A DNA stretch of 64,000 bases from Maribacter aestuarii (GTDB taxonomy: Bacteria; Bacteroidota; Bacteroidia; Flavobacteriales; Flavobacteriaceae). The notes under the pieces were generated by a model. The model saw only the letters and a program-made list of their open reading frames with translations. It was not told where the DNA came from and did no database searches. This document shows positions 43,439-53,044 of this stretch, in pieces; the stretch's first letter is position 1, and each line of letters begins with the position of its first letter. Location: assembly GCF_027474845.2 (NCBI RefSeq), contig NZ_CP107031.2:2184501-2248500 (forward strand), read 5' to 3'. Position numbers and translations under genes: made by a program.

Positions 43439-46400
43439 TTAATTCAATTTATAGTGTACCTGGTTCTCCTCCAATTGCTTTAAAAGCTCGCAGGAGATTT
43501 GAACTTTTTGTTTTCTGCTGGATAAGTTCACTTTAATTTGTTCTTCCATTTCATACACTACAAAGTTTAAAGGATGATTTCCCTTATGGGATACAAGCGT
43601 ATCCTTTAATTGATGAATGCCCTCCTTTTTTAGTTCGTCGATATTGAGTTTAATGGTCAGTTTTTTAGCATAACTGTCCATGACTTCCTGAAGTAGCATA
43701 AAACTGTTATATTGAATTCGAGGCTCACCTTTCTTACCGGTTTCACGGTTGATCCAACCTTCCTTAACATATACTTTCAGATAGACAAAAGAGTTTATCA
43801 TTAAAAAATGACGGAATTTTAAGTACTCTTCTCCAAAAATTCGAAACTCGAAGGAATCCGTATAATCTTCCATGCAGAAGACTGCCCATCCTTTCCCGTT
43901 CTTGGAAACTCGATGCTGCACGTCCGTAATTACCCCTGCGAACGAAAGCTCTCGATTTATATAGTTTTCTAATTCGTTTGCACTGGAGACGCCCGCATTG
44001 CAAAAAGCATTGATTTCCGTTTTAAAATCGTCCAGTGGATGTCCAGAAATATATATTCCAACCACTTCTTTTTCTCTACGCAACTTTTCCATTGTTCCCC
44101 ATTCATCGCAGGGTGGTACTACGGGCTCCGGTATTTCAGCTTCGCTCATCCCACCGAACATATCCATTTGCGAGGAATTTTTGTTGTCTTGATATTTTGC
44201 GGCGGATTTAATCACTTTTTCAAGAAAAGTGATACCATCTCCTTCGTCGTGAAAATATTGTGCGCGATGTGTTGTCCCAAAAGAATCAAAACCTCCCGCT
44301 ACGGCCAGATTTTCGAATGCTTTTTTATTGGCGGACCTTAGATCAATTCTTTTAGCCAAATCAAAAACCGACTTATAGTGGCCGTCTTTTTTTCGGTTTT
44401 CCACTATGGTCTCCACAGCGGAGCGGCCAACTCCTTTTATGGCCCCCATACCAAAACGCACGGCTCCTTCTTTGTTTACGGCAAACTTGTAATAAGATTC
44501 ATTAACATCCGGACCTAATACCTCTAATCCCATACGCTTGCACTCCTCCATAAAAAAGGTCACTTGCTTTATGTCGTTCATATTATTGCTTAAAACCGCG
44601 GCCATGTATTCGGCAGGGTAGTGCGCCTTTAGGTAGGCCGTTTGGTAGGCAATGTACGCATAGCAAGTAGAGTGACTTTTGTTAAACGCATATGCGGCAA
44701 ACGCTTCCCAGTCCTTCCAGATTTTTTCCAGTGTTTCTACTGGGTGACCATTTGCCGCCCCACCTTCCAAAAATTGGGGTTTCATTTTTTGGAGTACGGA
44801 AAATATTTTCTTACCCATCGCTTTTCGGAGAACGTCAGCATCACCTTTGGAGAAGCCGGCCAGTTTTTGGGAAAGCAACATCACTTGCTCTTGGTAAACG
44901 GTGATACCATAGGTCTCCTTAAGGTACTCCTCCATGTCGGGCAGGTCGTACTTAATTTCTGCCATTCCATTCTTTCGTTGGATAAAATCCGGAATGTATT
45001 CCATGGGTCCTGGACGGTAGAGTGCGTTCATGGCAATTAAGTCATCAAAAACCGAAGGCTTCAAATCCTTCATATGTTTCTGCATCCCGGGCGATTCATA
45101 CTGAAATATACCTACCGTATCGCCACGCTGGAAAAGTTCATAGGTCTTTTCATCGTCCAACGGAAAATCATCGGGCACCAATTCAATACCGTGCTTGGCC
45201 TTTACAATTTTGACCGTATCCTTAATCAAGGTCAAGGTTTTTAATCCCAAGAAATCCATCTTCAATAAGCCGGCACTCTCCACAACGGAGTTATCAAACT
45301 GGGTAACATACAAATCGGAATCCTTGGCCGTGGCTACAGGAACAAAATCTGTGATATCACTAGGGGTGATGATGACCCCACAGGCATGGATTCCGGTATT
45401 CCTAACCGAGCCCTCTAAGGTCCGGGCCATTTTGAGCGTCTGACCTTCTAAATCATCACCGTCATGGATATTGAGTAATTGGTTTACTTTTTCGTAATCA
45501 TCCGCACGGAATTTTTTTCTTAGATCGGCATCGGACTGTCCAAAAATCTTTCCTAGTTTGGACATGGTAGGAATCAGCTTCGCTATACGATCAGCATCTC
45601 CCAAGGGCAAATCGAGTACACGGGCAGTATCACGAATAGATGATTTTGCGGCCATGGTACCGTACGTAATAATCTGGGCAACCTGATTAGCCCCGTATTT
45701 CTTGATGACATAGTCCATAACTCTTCCACGGCCTTCATCATCAAAATCGATATCAATATCCGGCATGGAAACCCTATCCGGATTTAGAAATCGCTCAAAA
45801 AGTAGGTCGTACTTAAGAGGGTCTATGTTCGTAATCTTAAGGCAGTAGGCTACAACAGAACCTGCCGCCGATCCACGTCCCGGACCTACGCTTACATCCA
45901 TATTCCTAGCCTCACGTATGAAATCCTCAACAATCAAAAAGTATCCCGGGTAACCGGAATTCTCAATCGTTTTGAGCTCAAAATCTATTCGTTCCTCAAT
46001 CTCTGGAGTAATTTCTGCATACCTTTTTTTTGCACCTTCATAGGTGATATGTCTTAGATATGCATTTTCGCCTCTCTTACCACCGTCTGCCTCATCTTCT
46101 GGAACTTTGAAAGCTTCCGGAATATCAAACTTGGGTAACAGTACATCTCGCGCTAGTTCAAAAGGTTCTATTTTATCTACAATTTCGGAAATGTTCAGAA
46201 TGGCTTCGGGCAAGTCCTTGAACAAGGTCTTCATTTCGTCTTGCGACTTAAAATAATATTCCTGATTGGGTAAACCGTACCTATAGCCACGTCCTCTGCC
46301 AATTGGCGTAGCCTGCTTTTCCCCATCCTTTACGCAGAGCAAAATATCATGTGCATCCGCATCCTCCTTGGCACAATAGTAAGTGTTGTTCGTAGCGACC

Positions 46401-47824
46401 AATTTAACCTTATGTTTTTCGGAAAAATTAATCAATACCTGATTCACACGATCTTCATCTTCCTGCCCATGGCGCATGATTTCCATATACAGATCATCAC
46501 CGAATTCTTCTTTCCACCAAAGCAATGCTTCCTCGGCCTGGTTCTCCCCAACGTTCAAAACCTTGCCGGGAATCTCCCCGTATAGATTTCCGGTGAGCAC
46601 TATGATATCATCCTTATACCGTTGTATTATTTTTTTATCGATTCGAGGCACATAATAGAAGCCATCCGTATAGGCAATGGATGACATCTTTGCCAAATTA
46701 TGATATCCTTTTTTGTTCTTTGCCAACAGTACAACTTGATATCCGTAGTCCTTAACATTCTTATTGGAATGGTCTTCGCAAACAAAAAATTCACAACCGA
46801 TGATAGGCTTTATTTCTTGAGCTACTGGTTCTTCCCCTTTTTCAATTGCAGCTTCATTCTTTTCCTTAATGCTATTATTTTGAGCCTTTACCGCCTTTAC
46901 AAAATGGAATGCACCCATCATGTTGGCGTGATCGGTTATGGCCACGGCCGGCATATTATTGGCTGCCGCTGATTTAACTAAATCTGTTACGGCAATGGTG
47001 GACTGCAATACGGAGAACTGACTATGGTTATGCAAATGCACATAGGTGGCTTCCTCTAAAGTCTTTACATTTTCCTTGATTTCTGCCTGTGACACCCCAC
47101 CAGTATCCTTTTCCCAAAGCGCATCGGCGATTTTTTTTGATGCTTTTTTAAGGTTGATGTGTTTAAGGCCTATGAGTTGAATCTCTTTAGGGTTTGCCTC
47201 GGAAAAATTTTCGAAATAATCCGGTTCAACATCCAGTTGTTCCGTGGTGTATTGTTTTTTACGAACCAATTCTAAAAAACAGCGGGTAGTGGCCTCTACA
47301 TCCGCTGTTGCGTTATGGGCTTCTCCAAACGGCTCCCCAAATAAATATTGGTGTAATTCTGTCAGCGTAGGAAGTTTAAATTTACCTCCACGCCCTCCAG
47401 GAATTTGGCATAACTGTGCCGTATGCTCGGTACAAGTATCCAAAACGGGGAGTTCCTGTAAGGGGTTTTCGATACCCAACCTATGGAACTCCGCTCCCAT
47501 AATGTTCAAATCAAAACCAACATTCTGGCCGACGATGAATTTGGTTTTAGACATTGCCTCGTTGAACTTCTCTAGAACTTCATGCAACGCAACTCCTTTT
47601 TGCTCGGCCAGAGCGGTGGAGATGCCATGAATTTGTTCTGCATCATAGGGAATATTAAAACCGTCCGGACGTACCAAATAATCTTGATGTTCCACTAGGT
47701 TTCCCATGGCATCGTGCAATTGCCACGCAATTTGTATACAGCGCGGCCAGTTATCCGTATCGGTTATGGGAGCGTTCCAGTTTTTAGGAAGTCCGGTAGT
47801 TTCGGTATCAAAGATGAGGTACAT
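43439..47824 (-). CDS. dnaE: Replicative DNA polymerase III alpha subunit with fused exonuclease domain
   Basis: About 1461 residues. The first 200 form a DnaQ-like 3'-5' proofreading exonuclease: IFDTETTGLP at the N-terminus, QNVGFDLNIMG, and HNATADVEATTR. A PHP domain follows (HLHNHSQFSVLQ), then the C-family polymerase core with GRGSAAGSVVAYCLKITN and active site SMPDIDIDFDD (Asp 689, 691, 693). A helix-hairpin-helix and an OB-fold ending (ITDVQHRVSKNGKGWAVF) come last. Fusing the exonuclease to DnaE is typical of Bacteroidota. The start 47824 (MYLIFDTETTG) is chosen because the 24 residues before it in the longer frame do not look like protein. It is distinct from dnaE2 at 25-28 kb. Confidence 0.96.
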   Translation of the reverse strand: MYLIFDTETTGLPKNWNAPITDTDNWPRCIQIAWQLHDAMGNLVEHQDYLVRPDGFNIPYDAEQIHGISTALAEQKGVALHEVLEKFNEAMSKTKFIVGQNVGFDLNIMGAEFHRLGIENPLQELPVLDTCTEHTAQLCQIPGGRGGKFKLPTLTELHQYLFGEPFGEAHNATADVEATTRCFLELVRKKQYTTEQLDVEPDYFENFSEANPKEIQLIGLKHINLKKASKKIADALWEKDTGGVSQAEIKENVKTLEEATYVHLHNHSQFSVLQSTIAVTDLVKSAAANNMPAVAITDHANMMGAFHFVKAVKAQNNSIKEKNEAAIEKGEEPVAQEIKPIIGCEFFVCEDHSNKNVKDYGYQVVLLAKNKKGYHNLAKMSSIAYTDGFYYVPRIDKKIIQRYKDDIIVLTGNLYGEIPGKVLNVGENQAEEALLWWKEEFGDDLYMEIMRHGQEDEDRVNQVLINFSEKHKVKLVATNNTYYCAKEDADAHDILLCVKDGEKQATPIGRGRGYRYGLPNQEYYFKSQDEMKTLFKDLPEAILNISEIVDKIEPFELARDVLLPKFDIPEAFKVPEDEADGGKRGENAYLRHITYEGAKKRYAEITPEIEERIDFELKTIENSGYPGYFLIVEDFIREARNMDVSVGPGRGSAAGSVVAYCLKITNIDPLKYDLLFERFLNPDRVSMPDIDIDFDDEGRGRVMDYVIKKYGANQVAQIITYGTMAAKSSIRDTARVLDLPLGDADRIAKLIPTMSKLGKIFGQSDADLRKKFRADDYEKVNQLLNIHDGDDLEGQTLKMARTLEGSVRNTGIHACGVIITPSDITDFVPVATAKDSDLYVTQFDNSVVESAGLLKMDFLGLKTLTLIKDTVKIVKAKHGIELVPDDFPLDDEKTYELFQRGDTVGIFQYESPGMQKHMKDLKPSVFDDLIAMNALYRPGPMEYIPDFIQRKNGMAEIKYDLPDMEEYLKETYGITVYQEQVMLLSQKLAGFSKGDADVLRKAMGKKIFSVLQKMKPQFLEGGAANGHPVETLEKIWKDWEAFAAYAFNKSHSTCYAYIAYQTAYLKAHYPAEYMAAVLSNNMNDIKQVTFFMEECKRMGLEVLGPDVNESYYKFAVNKEGAVRFGMGAIKGVGRSAVETIVENRKKDGHYKSVFDLAKRIDLRSANKKAFENLAVAGGFDSFGTTHRAQYFHDEGDGITFLEKVIKSAAKYQDNKNSSQMDMFGGMSEAEIPEPVVPPCDEWGTMEKLRREKEVVGIYISGHPLDDFKTEINAFCNAGVSSANELENYINRELSFAGVITDVQHRVSKNGKGWAVFCMEDYTDSFEFRIFGEEYLKFRHFLMINSFVYLKVYVKEGWINRETGKKGEPRIQYNSFMLLQEVMDSYAKKLTIKLNIDELKKEGIHQLKDTLVSHKGNHPLNFVVYEMEEQIKVNLSSRKQKVQISCELLKQLEENQVHYKLN

Positions 47825-47995
47825 AAAAGTTATAAGTTGCGAGGGATGGGCCTCGGATTGTTTATTCGACAGATTTAAACATATAAAAATACTCAAAAGC
47901 TGTTGTCTGGAAAAGATGAGTTGTCATGAGTTATCAACCTGCTTTTATAATATTTTGAAATCTTTTTAAATTCTTACCTTTCCTTATACAGAATA

Positions 47996-49429
47996 ATGGA
48001 AAAAATGAGGACTACAAAATATTCTCTTATATCAATAAAATTTTTAATCCTGCTCCTCTTAGGGCTATTTCCGTCGTTAAAAGCTCAAGAAAATCAAAGA
48101 AAGTCACCCAATTTCATAATTATTTTTGCCGATGATTTAGGCTATGGTGACCTGGGGGTTTTTGGTAATCCATCCATAAATACTCCTCATTTGGACAGAA
48201 TGGCTTTTGAGGGCCAAAAATGGACCAACTTTTATGCTGCGGCAAGTGTGTGTACGCCTAGTAGAGCTGCGCTTTTAACAGGTAGGTTGCCGGTGAGGAG
48301 CGGCATGGCAAGTAATGAGACCCGAGTGCTTTTCCCCAACTCAAAAAATGGTCTGCCCAGTTATGAAATAACACTTGCCGAACAATTAAAAAAAGCAGGG
48401 TATACGACTGCGGCAATTGGTAAATGGCACTTGGGACACAAAGAAGAGTTTTTACCTACCAACAACGGTTTTGACTCCTACTTTGGTATACCCTATTCCA
48501 ATGACATGGATAGAGTTGATAATACTATGGATTATTGGGAATTTTGGAGGCAACCGGATGACTCCATCAAAACTGAATACTTTAATGTTCCATTACTAAG
48601 GGATACTAAAATCATTGAACGCCCTGCAAATCAAAATACTATTACCAAGAGATATTCTGAAGAGGCGGTAAATTTTGTCAACAACATAAATGAGGACCCC
48701 TTCTTTTTATATTTAGCCCATAACTTACCACATATACCGCTTTTTGCCTCCAAAGACTTCTTAGGAAAAAGCAAACGTGGTCTTTATGGTGATGTTGTAG
48801 AGGAAATAGACAACGGCGTTGGTAGAATAATTACGGCCCTCAGAGAACAAGGACTTGAAGAAAATACGATTATAGTTTTTACTTCTGACAATGGGCCATG
48901 GTTGCCCTTTGAAAATAATGGAGGAAGTGCTGGACCATTACGGGCTGGAAAAGGTACCACTTGGGAAGGCGGTGTGCGTGAGCCAACCATATTTTGGGGT
49001 CCTGGTCTTATTCAAAAGGGCGTGGTTCAGGATTTAGGTAGTACTATGGATATTTTTTCGACATTCAGCCAACTGGCGGGAGTGGCCGTTCCGAGTGACC
49101 GTATTATAGATGGCATTGATTTGAGCGAGACACTATTAAATGGAATGCCCAGTACCAGAAAAAGTGTACTTTATTATAGAGGTACAAATCTTTTTGCAGC
49201 ACGTCTTGGAGATTTTAAAGCCCATTTTATTACCCAAGGAGCATATGGAGCGTTTGGTGAACGAGAAGTTCACGAGCCTCCCCTTTTATTCAATCTTGCC
49301 TTTGATGCCGGAGAGCATTTTAATATAGCCGATAAACATCCAGCTATTATTTCAGAAATCAGAGAGCTCGTGAAGGAACATCAAAAAAATCTCGTGAAAG
49401 GAAAAGATCAACTCGTTGATAGGGAATAA
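47996..49429 (+). CDS. S1-family sulfatase, secreted
   Basis: 477 residues with a signal peptide (cleavage after LKAQ). The first metal-binding site is FADDLGYGDLG and the formylglycine motif is CTPSRAALLTGR (Cys 86, classical C-x-P-S-R). Further family marks are GKWHLGH, SNDMDRVDNT, a late SDNGPWLPFENNGGSAGPLR-like block, and KGTTWEGGVREP. The Cys must be converted to formylglycine by a maturase, not found here. It hydrolyses sulfate esters, probably on algal polysaccharides. It is similar in length and order of motifs to the sulfatase at 51568. An ATG nine bases downstream is an alternative start. Confidence 0.93.
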   Translation: MEKMRTTKYSLISIKFLILLLLGLFPSLKAQENQRKSPNFIIIFADDLGYGDLGVFGNPSINTPHLDRMAFEGQKWTNFYAAASVCTPSRAALLTGRLPVRSGMASNETRVLFPNSKNGLPSYEITLAEQLKKAGYTTAAIGKWHLGHKEEFLPTNNGFDSYFGIPYSNDMDRVDNTMDYWEFWRQPDDSIKTEYFNVPLLRDTKIIERPANQNTITKRYSEEAVNFVNNINEDPFFLYLAHNLPHIPLFASKDFLGKSKRGLYGDVVEEIDNGVGRIITALREQGLEENTIIVFTSDNGPWLPFENNGGSAGPLRAGKGTTWEGGVREPTIFWGPGLIQKGVVQDLGSTMDIFSTFSQLAGVAVPSDRIIDGIDLSETLLNGMPSTRKSVLYYRGTNLFAARLGDFKAHFITQGAYGAFGEREVHEPPLLFNLAFDAGEHFNIADKHPAIISEIRELVKEHQKNLVKGKDQLVDRE

Positions 49430-49436
49430 CCATAAA

Positions 49437-49461
49437 AAAACGGAGGTAAATCCTCCGTTTT
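49437..49461. terminator. Bidirectional intrinsic terminator
   Basis: AAAACGGAGG and CCTCCGTTTT form a perfect 10-base stem around TAAAT, with A before and T after. It lies between the convergent sulfatase and DUF2383 genes and can serve both. Confidence 0.85.
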
Positions 49462-49490
49462 CTATTTGATTTGGTAATTGTGTTAGCTTA

Positions 49491-49946
49491 TTAGGATACC
49501 GCTTCTTCGTACCTTTTAGCAGCATTCAGTGCTTTTTTAATCGCATCTCTTTGCTTTACCAATAAACTCTCGGTAGATGGCGCGAGTATCATATCCTCAT
49601 CACTTAATATCTCATTATATTCGTCTAGACTTGCCTTCTCGCCGCGTTCAACTTCTTCCAATATTCTTTCGGTATCATCACTAGATATTGAGGATGTTAA
49701 ATTCATCCATGTTCTATGAATGTCTCCCTTCAGACTTCCACCTTTTTCTGGTAATTCTCCAAATTTGGTTATTTCATCCTTCAATTCATGTCCAAAATTG
49801 TATCGTTGCTGAATTTTATCGCCTAAGAATTTTTTTATGGATGGATTGTCTATCTTTTCTTGTGCCAACTTATATCCTTTCTCGGCGTCATATGTACGTG
49901 TTAATAAATCGTTTAATTTGTTTGAAATTTTTTCTGAATACTTCAT
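49491..49946 (-). CDS. DUF2383 (PA2169-type) four-helix-bundle protein
   Basis: 151 residues, almost wholly helical and charged with no signal peptide. The helix pattern and phrases DAEKGYKLAQEKI, YNFGHELKDEITKFGE, DIHRTWMNLTSS and VERGEKASLDEYNE fit the ferritin-like DUF2383 family, often induced by stress. No metal ligands of true ferritins are complete by eye. The gene is monocistronic and converges with the sulfatase. Confidence 0.8.
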   Translation of the reverse strand: MKYSEKISNKLNDLLTRTYDAEKGYKLAQEKIDNPSIKKFLGDKIQQRYNFGHELKDEITKFGELPEKGGSLKGDIHRTWMNLTSSISSDDTERILEEVERGEKASLDEYNEILSDEDMILAPSTESLLVKQRDAIKKALNAAKRYEEAVS

Positions 49947-50125
49947 TTATCTCTTATCATTTTAAATTCGTATGTGCTATTGACTCTCAATAACAACACT
50001 ATATAAGATAACAGAATATCTCGGAAACACAAGTATTTACGGGGGTTTAGCATAGATTTAACGGTTTATGGAAGTATACGTTAAGGCAATTAACAAATGA
50101 AATTAAGAATCCAGTTTAAAATGCG

Positions 50126-50156
50126 TTGCACTATCAGATTTATTGATTTATATTTG
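50126..50156 (+). promoter_or_regulatory. Promoter of rpsP-rimM
   Basis: TTG (50126-50128), 20 bases, then TATATTTG (50149-50156), an exact Bacteroidota consensus. The leader of about 60 bases contains a small hairpin AGGGT-CGGGC-ACCCT that could take part in regulation. Confidence 0.6.
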
Positions 50157-50222
50157 CACCCGCTTTAAGTAAAGCAAAATGAATTAATAATCAGGGTCGG
50201 GCACCCTACAAATTAATGTGAT

Positions 50223-50936
50223 ATGCCAGTTAAAATTAGATTACAAAGACACGGGAAGAAAGGAAAGCCATTCTATTGGGTAGTAGCAGCGGATGCACGC
50301 GCAAAAAGAGATGGTAAATTTTTGGAGAAATTAGGAATCTACAACCCTAATACCAATCCAGCAACTATTGAATTAAATATTGATAATTCTGTACAATGGT
50401 TGCAAAATGGGGCACAACCTACTGATACGGCCAGAGCCATTTTATCATATAAAGGGGTGTTGTTAAAACACCATTTATTGGGTGGACTTCGAAAAGGAGC
50501 GCTAACCGAAGAGCAAGTGGAAGAGAAATTCAATGCTTGGCTAGCCGAGAAAGAAGCATCTGTAGCTGCTAAAGTTGGCGGACTAGACAAGGAAAAAGCT
50601 GAGGCTAGGGCCAAAGCTCTGGAGGCAGAGAAAGAAGTAAATGCAAAACGTGAGGCGGAAGCCGCTGCCGCTGCGTTACCTGAAACTCCCGAAGGCGTAA
50701 GTGCCGAGGAAGAAGTAGAGGCTTTAGAAGAAGCCCCTACTCCTGAAGCAATCGTGGAAACACCAGAAACTCCGCAACCGGACTTAGATAATGCTGATAC
50801 AACACCTGTAGCTCCAATAGTTGAGGAAGAGGTTATTGAGGCCAATGAAGAAATGAAGGAAGCACCTTCTGTTGAAGAAGTGATGGAGAAGAGCGATGAA
50901 GAAGTGAAGCCTGCTAAGACCGGGGAGGAAGAATAA
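50223..50936 (+). CDS. rpsP: 30S ribosomal protein S16 with long acidic tail
   Basis: The first 80 residues are a normal S16 ([34 protein letters not shown], and the [20 protein letters not shown] region). The rest, to residue 237, is an extension not needed for S16: first a Lys/Glu/Ala helix ([20 protein letters not shown]), then a Pro/Glu-rich acidic part ending in [13 protein letters not shown]16 in other bacteria has about 80-90 residues; flavobacterial ones are longer, and this one is long even so. It heads an operon with rimM and has a strong promoter. Confidence 0.96.
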   Translation: MPVKIRLQRHGKKGKPFYWVVAADARAKRDGKFLEKLGIYNPNTNPATIELNIDNSVQWLQNGAQPTDTARAILSYKGVLLKHHLLGGLRKGALTEEQVEEKFNAWLAEKEASVAAKVGGLDKEKAEARAKALEAEKEVNAKREAEAAAAALPETPEGVSAEEEVEALEEAPTPEAIVETPETPQPDLDNADTTPVAPIVEEEVIEANEEMKEAPSVEEVMEKSDEEVKPAKTGEEE

Positions 50937-50954
50937 TTAAGAAAATCTGAAACG

Positions 50955-51482
50955 ATGCGAAAGGAAGATTGTTTCTACCTAGGTAAAATCGTTTCAAAAT
51001 ATAGTTTCAAGGGAGAAGTTCTTGTTAAATTAGATACGGACGATCCTGAAGTTTACGAAAATATGGAATCAGTATTTGTTTCTTTAGGAAACAACCTGGT
51101 TCCATTTTTTATTGATAGATGTCGGTTGCACAAATCCAATTTACTGCGTATTGACTTTGAAGAAGTGAAAACCGAATCGGACGCAGACCGCATAATGGGT
51201 TCATCACTATATCTACCGCTAAATATGTTGCCAACACTTTCCGGTAACAAATTCTATTTTCATGAGGTTATCGGTTTTACTGTAATGGATGAGGTGCATG
51301 GAGATATTGGAATTATTCAAAGCGTAAACGATAGTACGGCACAAGCCCTTTTTGAAGTCTTAAAAGGAGACAAGCAATTGCTTATCCCTATTAATGATGA
51401 AATAATAAGAAAAGTTGACCGCGAAACAAAGATTGTTCACGTCGCTACTCCTCCAGGACTGGTTGAGCTCTATTTGGAATAA
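50955..51482 (+). CDS. rimM: 16S rRNA-processing protein RimM
   Basis: A 175-residue RimM, which assists maturation of the 30S head. The N-terminal RimM domain has YLGKIVSKYSFKGEVLVKLDT and a PRC-barrel-like C-terminal half has FHEVIGFTVMDEVHGDIG and LLIPINDEIIRKVDRETK. Normal length. It starts 18 bases after the S16 gene, its usual partner. The usual next genes trmD and rplS are not present; a sulfatase gene follows instead. Confidence 0.95.
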   Translation: MRKEDCFYLGKIVSKYSFKGEVLVKLDTDDPEVYENMESVFVSLGNNLVPFFIDRCRLHKSNLLRIDFEEVKTESDADRIMGSSLYLPLNMLPTLSGNKFYFHEVIGFTVMDEVHGDIGIIQSVNDSTAQALFEVLKGDKQLLIPINDEIIRKVDRETKIVHVATPPGLVELYLE

Positions 51483-51567
51483 CAGAGACATTCCATATAA
51501 TTCAGCAAATCTCAACAATATTCTATTTTTTGCAATATATTTAGTTTAAGAACTGAATTTTTAAATT

Positions 51568-53001
51568 TTGAACAGGATTTTAGTATTACTGGGGTTTATC
51601 CTATTAATTGGATGTACAGATTCAAAAAAACAAAAAGATGGTGAAGAAGAGCAAAGACCGCCTAATATCGTACTAATCTTTACGGATGATCAAGGTTATG
51701 CGGACGTTGGTGTTTATGGAGCCGACGATATTGCTACACCGAACTTGGACCGTATGGCTGAGGAAGGAACAATGTTTACCAACTATTATGCGGCCCAAGC
51801 CGTTTGTTCGGCATCAAGGGCTGGAATTTTAACGGGATGCTACCCTAATCGAATTGGTATCCATAATGCCCTTGGACCAGGGAATAAGAACGGTATTAAC
51901 GATTCTGAACTAACCCTAGCAGAAATGCTAAAGCAGCATGGTTATAAAACGGGCATATTTGGTAAATGGCATTTGGGTCACCATGAGAAATTTCTTCCCA
52001 CGCGTCATGGTTTTGATGAATGGTTCGGAATTCCCTATTCCAACGATATGTGGCCATATCACCCACAACAGGGAACTATTTTTAATTTTCCCGATTTACC
52101 CTTGTACGAAAATGAAACTGTGATTGATACTTTGATAGAGCAGTCTCAATTGACTACCCAGATTACAGAGCTTAGTGTGGATTTCATCAACCGGAACAAG
52201 GAAAAACCTTTTTTCTTGTACGTGCCCCATCCACAGCCCCACGTGCCGTTATTTGTTTCTGATAAATTTAAGGGCAAATCCGAAAGAGGTCTTTATGGCG
52301 ATGTGATTTTGGAAATTGATTGGTCTGTCGGGGAGATAATAAAAGCTTTAAAGTCCAACGGGTTGGAAGAAAATACGATAGTGATTTTCACCTCAGATAA
52401 TGGTCCTTGGTTGTCTTACGGAAACCATGCAGGCAGTGCATTCCCACTGCGTGAAGGAAAGGGAACGGCATGGGAGGGAGGGCAAAGAGAACCGTTTTTA
52501 GTTAAATATCCAGGTGTTGTCCCCTCAGGCAAAGTGAGTGATACGCCACTTATGGCTATTGATATTCTACCCACAATCGCCGATGCAACGGGTTCAAAAC
52601 TTTCTGATAATAAGATTGATGGGAAAAGCGCTTGGAAGTTGTTTAAAGGGGAAACAGCGGAAAGTCCACAAGAGGCTTATTTCTTTTATTACAGGGTAAA
52701 CGAACTTTTTGGGGTTCGTTATGGCAACTGGAAATTATACTTTCCGCACACCTATAGAACTATGGAAGGGCAAGAGCCTGGTAAAGATGGTCTACCTGGG
52801 GATTACAAAATGGTTGAAATGGACGAGATTGAGCTTTATGATGTAGTCAATGACAAAAGTGAAACAAACAATGTGGCCGCAGAAAACCCAGAGGTGGTTG
52901 AGAAAATACAGTTATTGGCAAACGACATCCGGTTTCGTTTAGGGGATTCCCTATTGGAGTTAGAGGGGACCGAAAACAGGGAACCGGGAATGGTGGATTG
53001 A
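51568..53001 (+). CDS. S1-family sulfatase lipoprotein
   Basis: 477 residues with a lipobox (LIGCTDS) and TTG start at 51568, there being no ATG in frame upstream that precedes the signal. Metal site FTDDQGYADVG, formylglycine motif CSASRAGILTG (Cys 80, the C-x-A-S-R variant), GKWHLGHHEKF, and a late SDNGPWLSYGNHAGSAFPLR block with KGTAWEGGQREPF. It is related to the sulfatase at 47996 but differs at the modification motif and in being a lipoprotein, so it should be held on the membrane. It probably acts on another sulfated glycan. Confidence 0.92.
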   Translation: MNRILVLLGFILLIGCTDSKKQKDGEEEQRPPNIVLIFTDDQGYADVGVYGADDIATPNLDRMAEEGTMFTNYYAAQAVCSASRAGILTGCYPNRIGIHNALGPGNKNGINDSELTLAEMLKQHGYKTGIFGKWHLGHHEKFLPTRHGFDEWFGIPYSNDMWPYHPQQGTIFNFPDLPLYENETVIDTLIEQSQLTTQITELSVDFINRNKEKPFFLYVPHPQPHVPLFVSDKFKGKSERGLYGDVILEIDWSVGEIIKALKSNGLEENTIVIFTSDNGPWLSYGNHAGSAFPLREGKGTAWEGGQREPFLVKYPGVVPSGKVSDTPLMAIDILPTIADATGSKLSDNKIDGKSAWKLFKGETAESPQEAYFFYYRVNELFGVRYGNWKLYFPHTYRTMEGQEPGKDGLPGDYKMVEMDEIELYDVVNDKSETNNVAAENPEVVEKIQLLANDIRFRLGDSLLELEGTENREPGMVD

Positions 53002-53017
53002 CTATTGCGATACCAAA

Positions 53018-53033
53018 GGAAAATTAGTTTTCC
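53018..53033. terminator. Possible weak terminator
   Basis: GGAAAA and TTTTCC pair around TTAG between the convergent sulfatase and FG-GAP genes. The stem is short and A/T-rich, so this is a weak call. Confidence 0.3.
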
Positions 53034-53044
53034 AACCTTTTATT

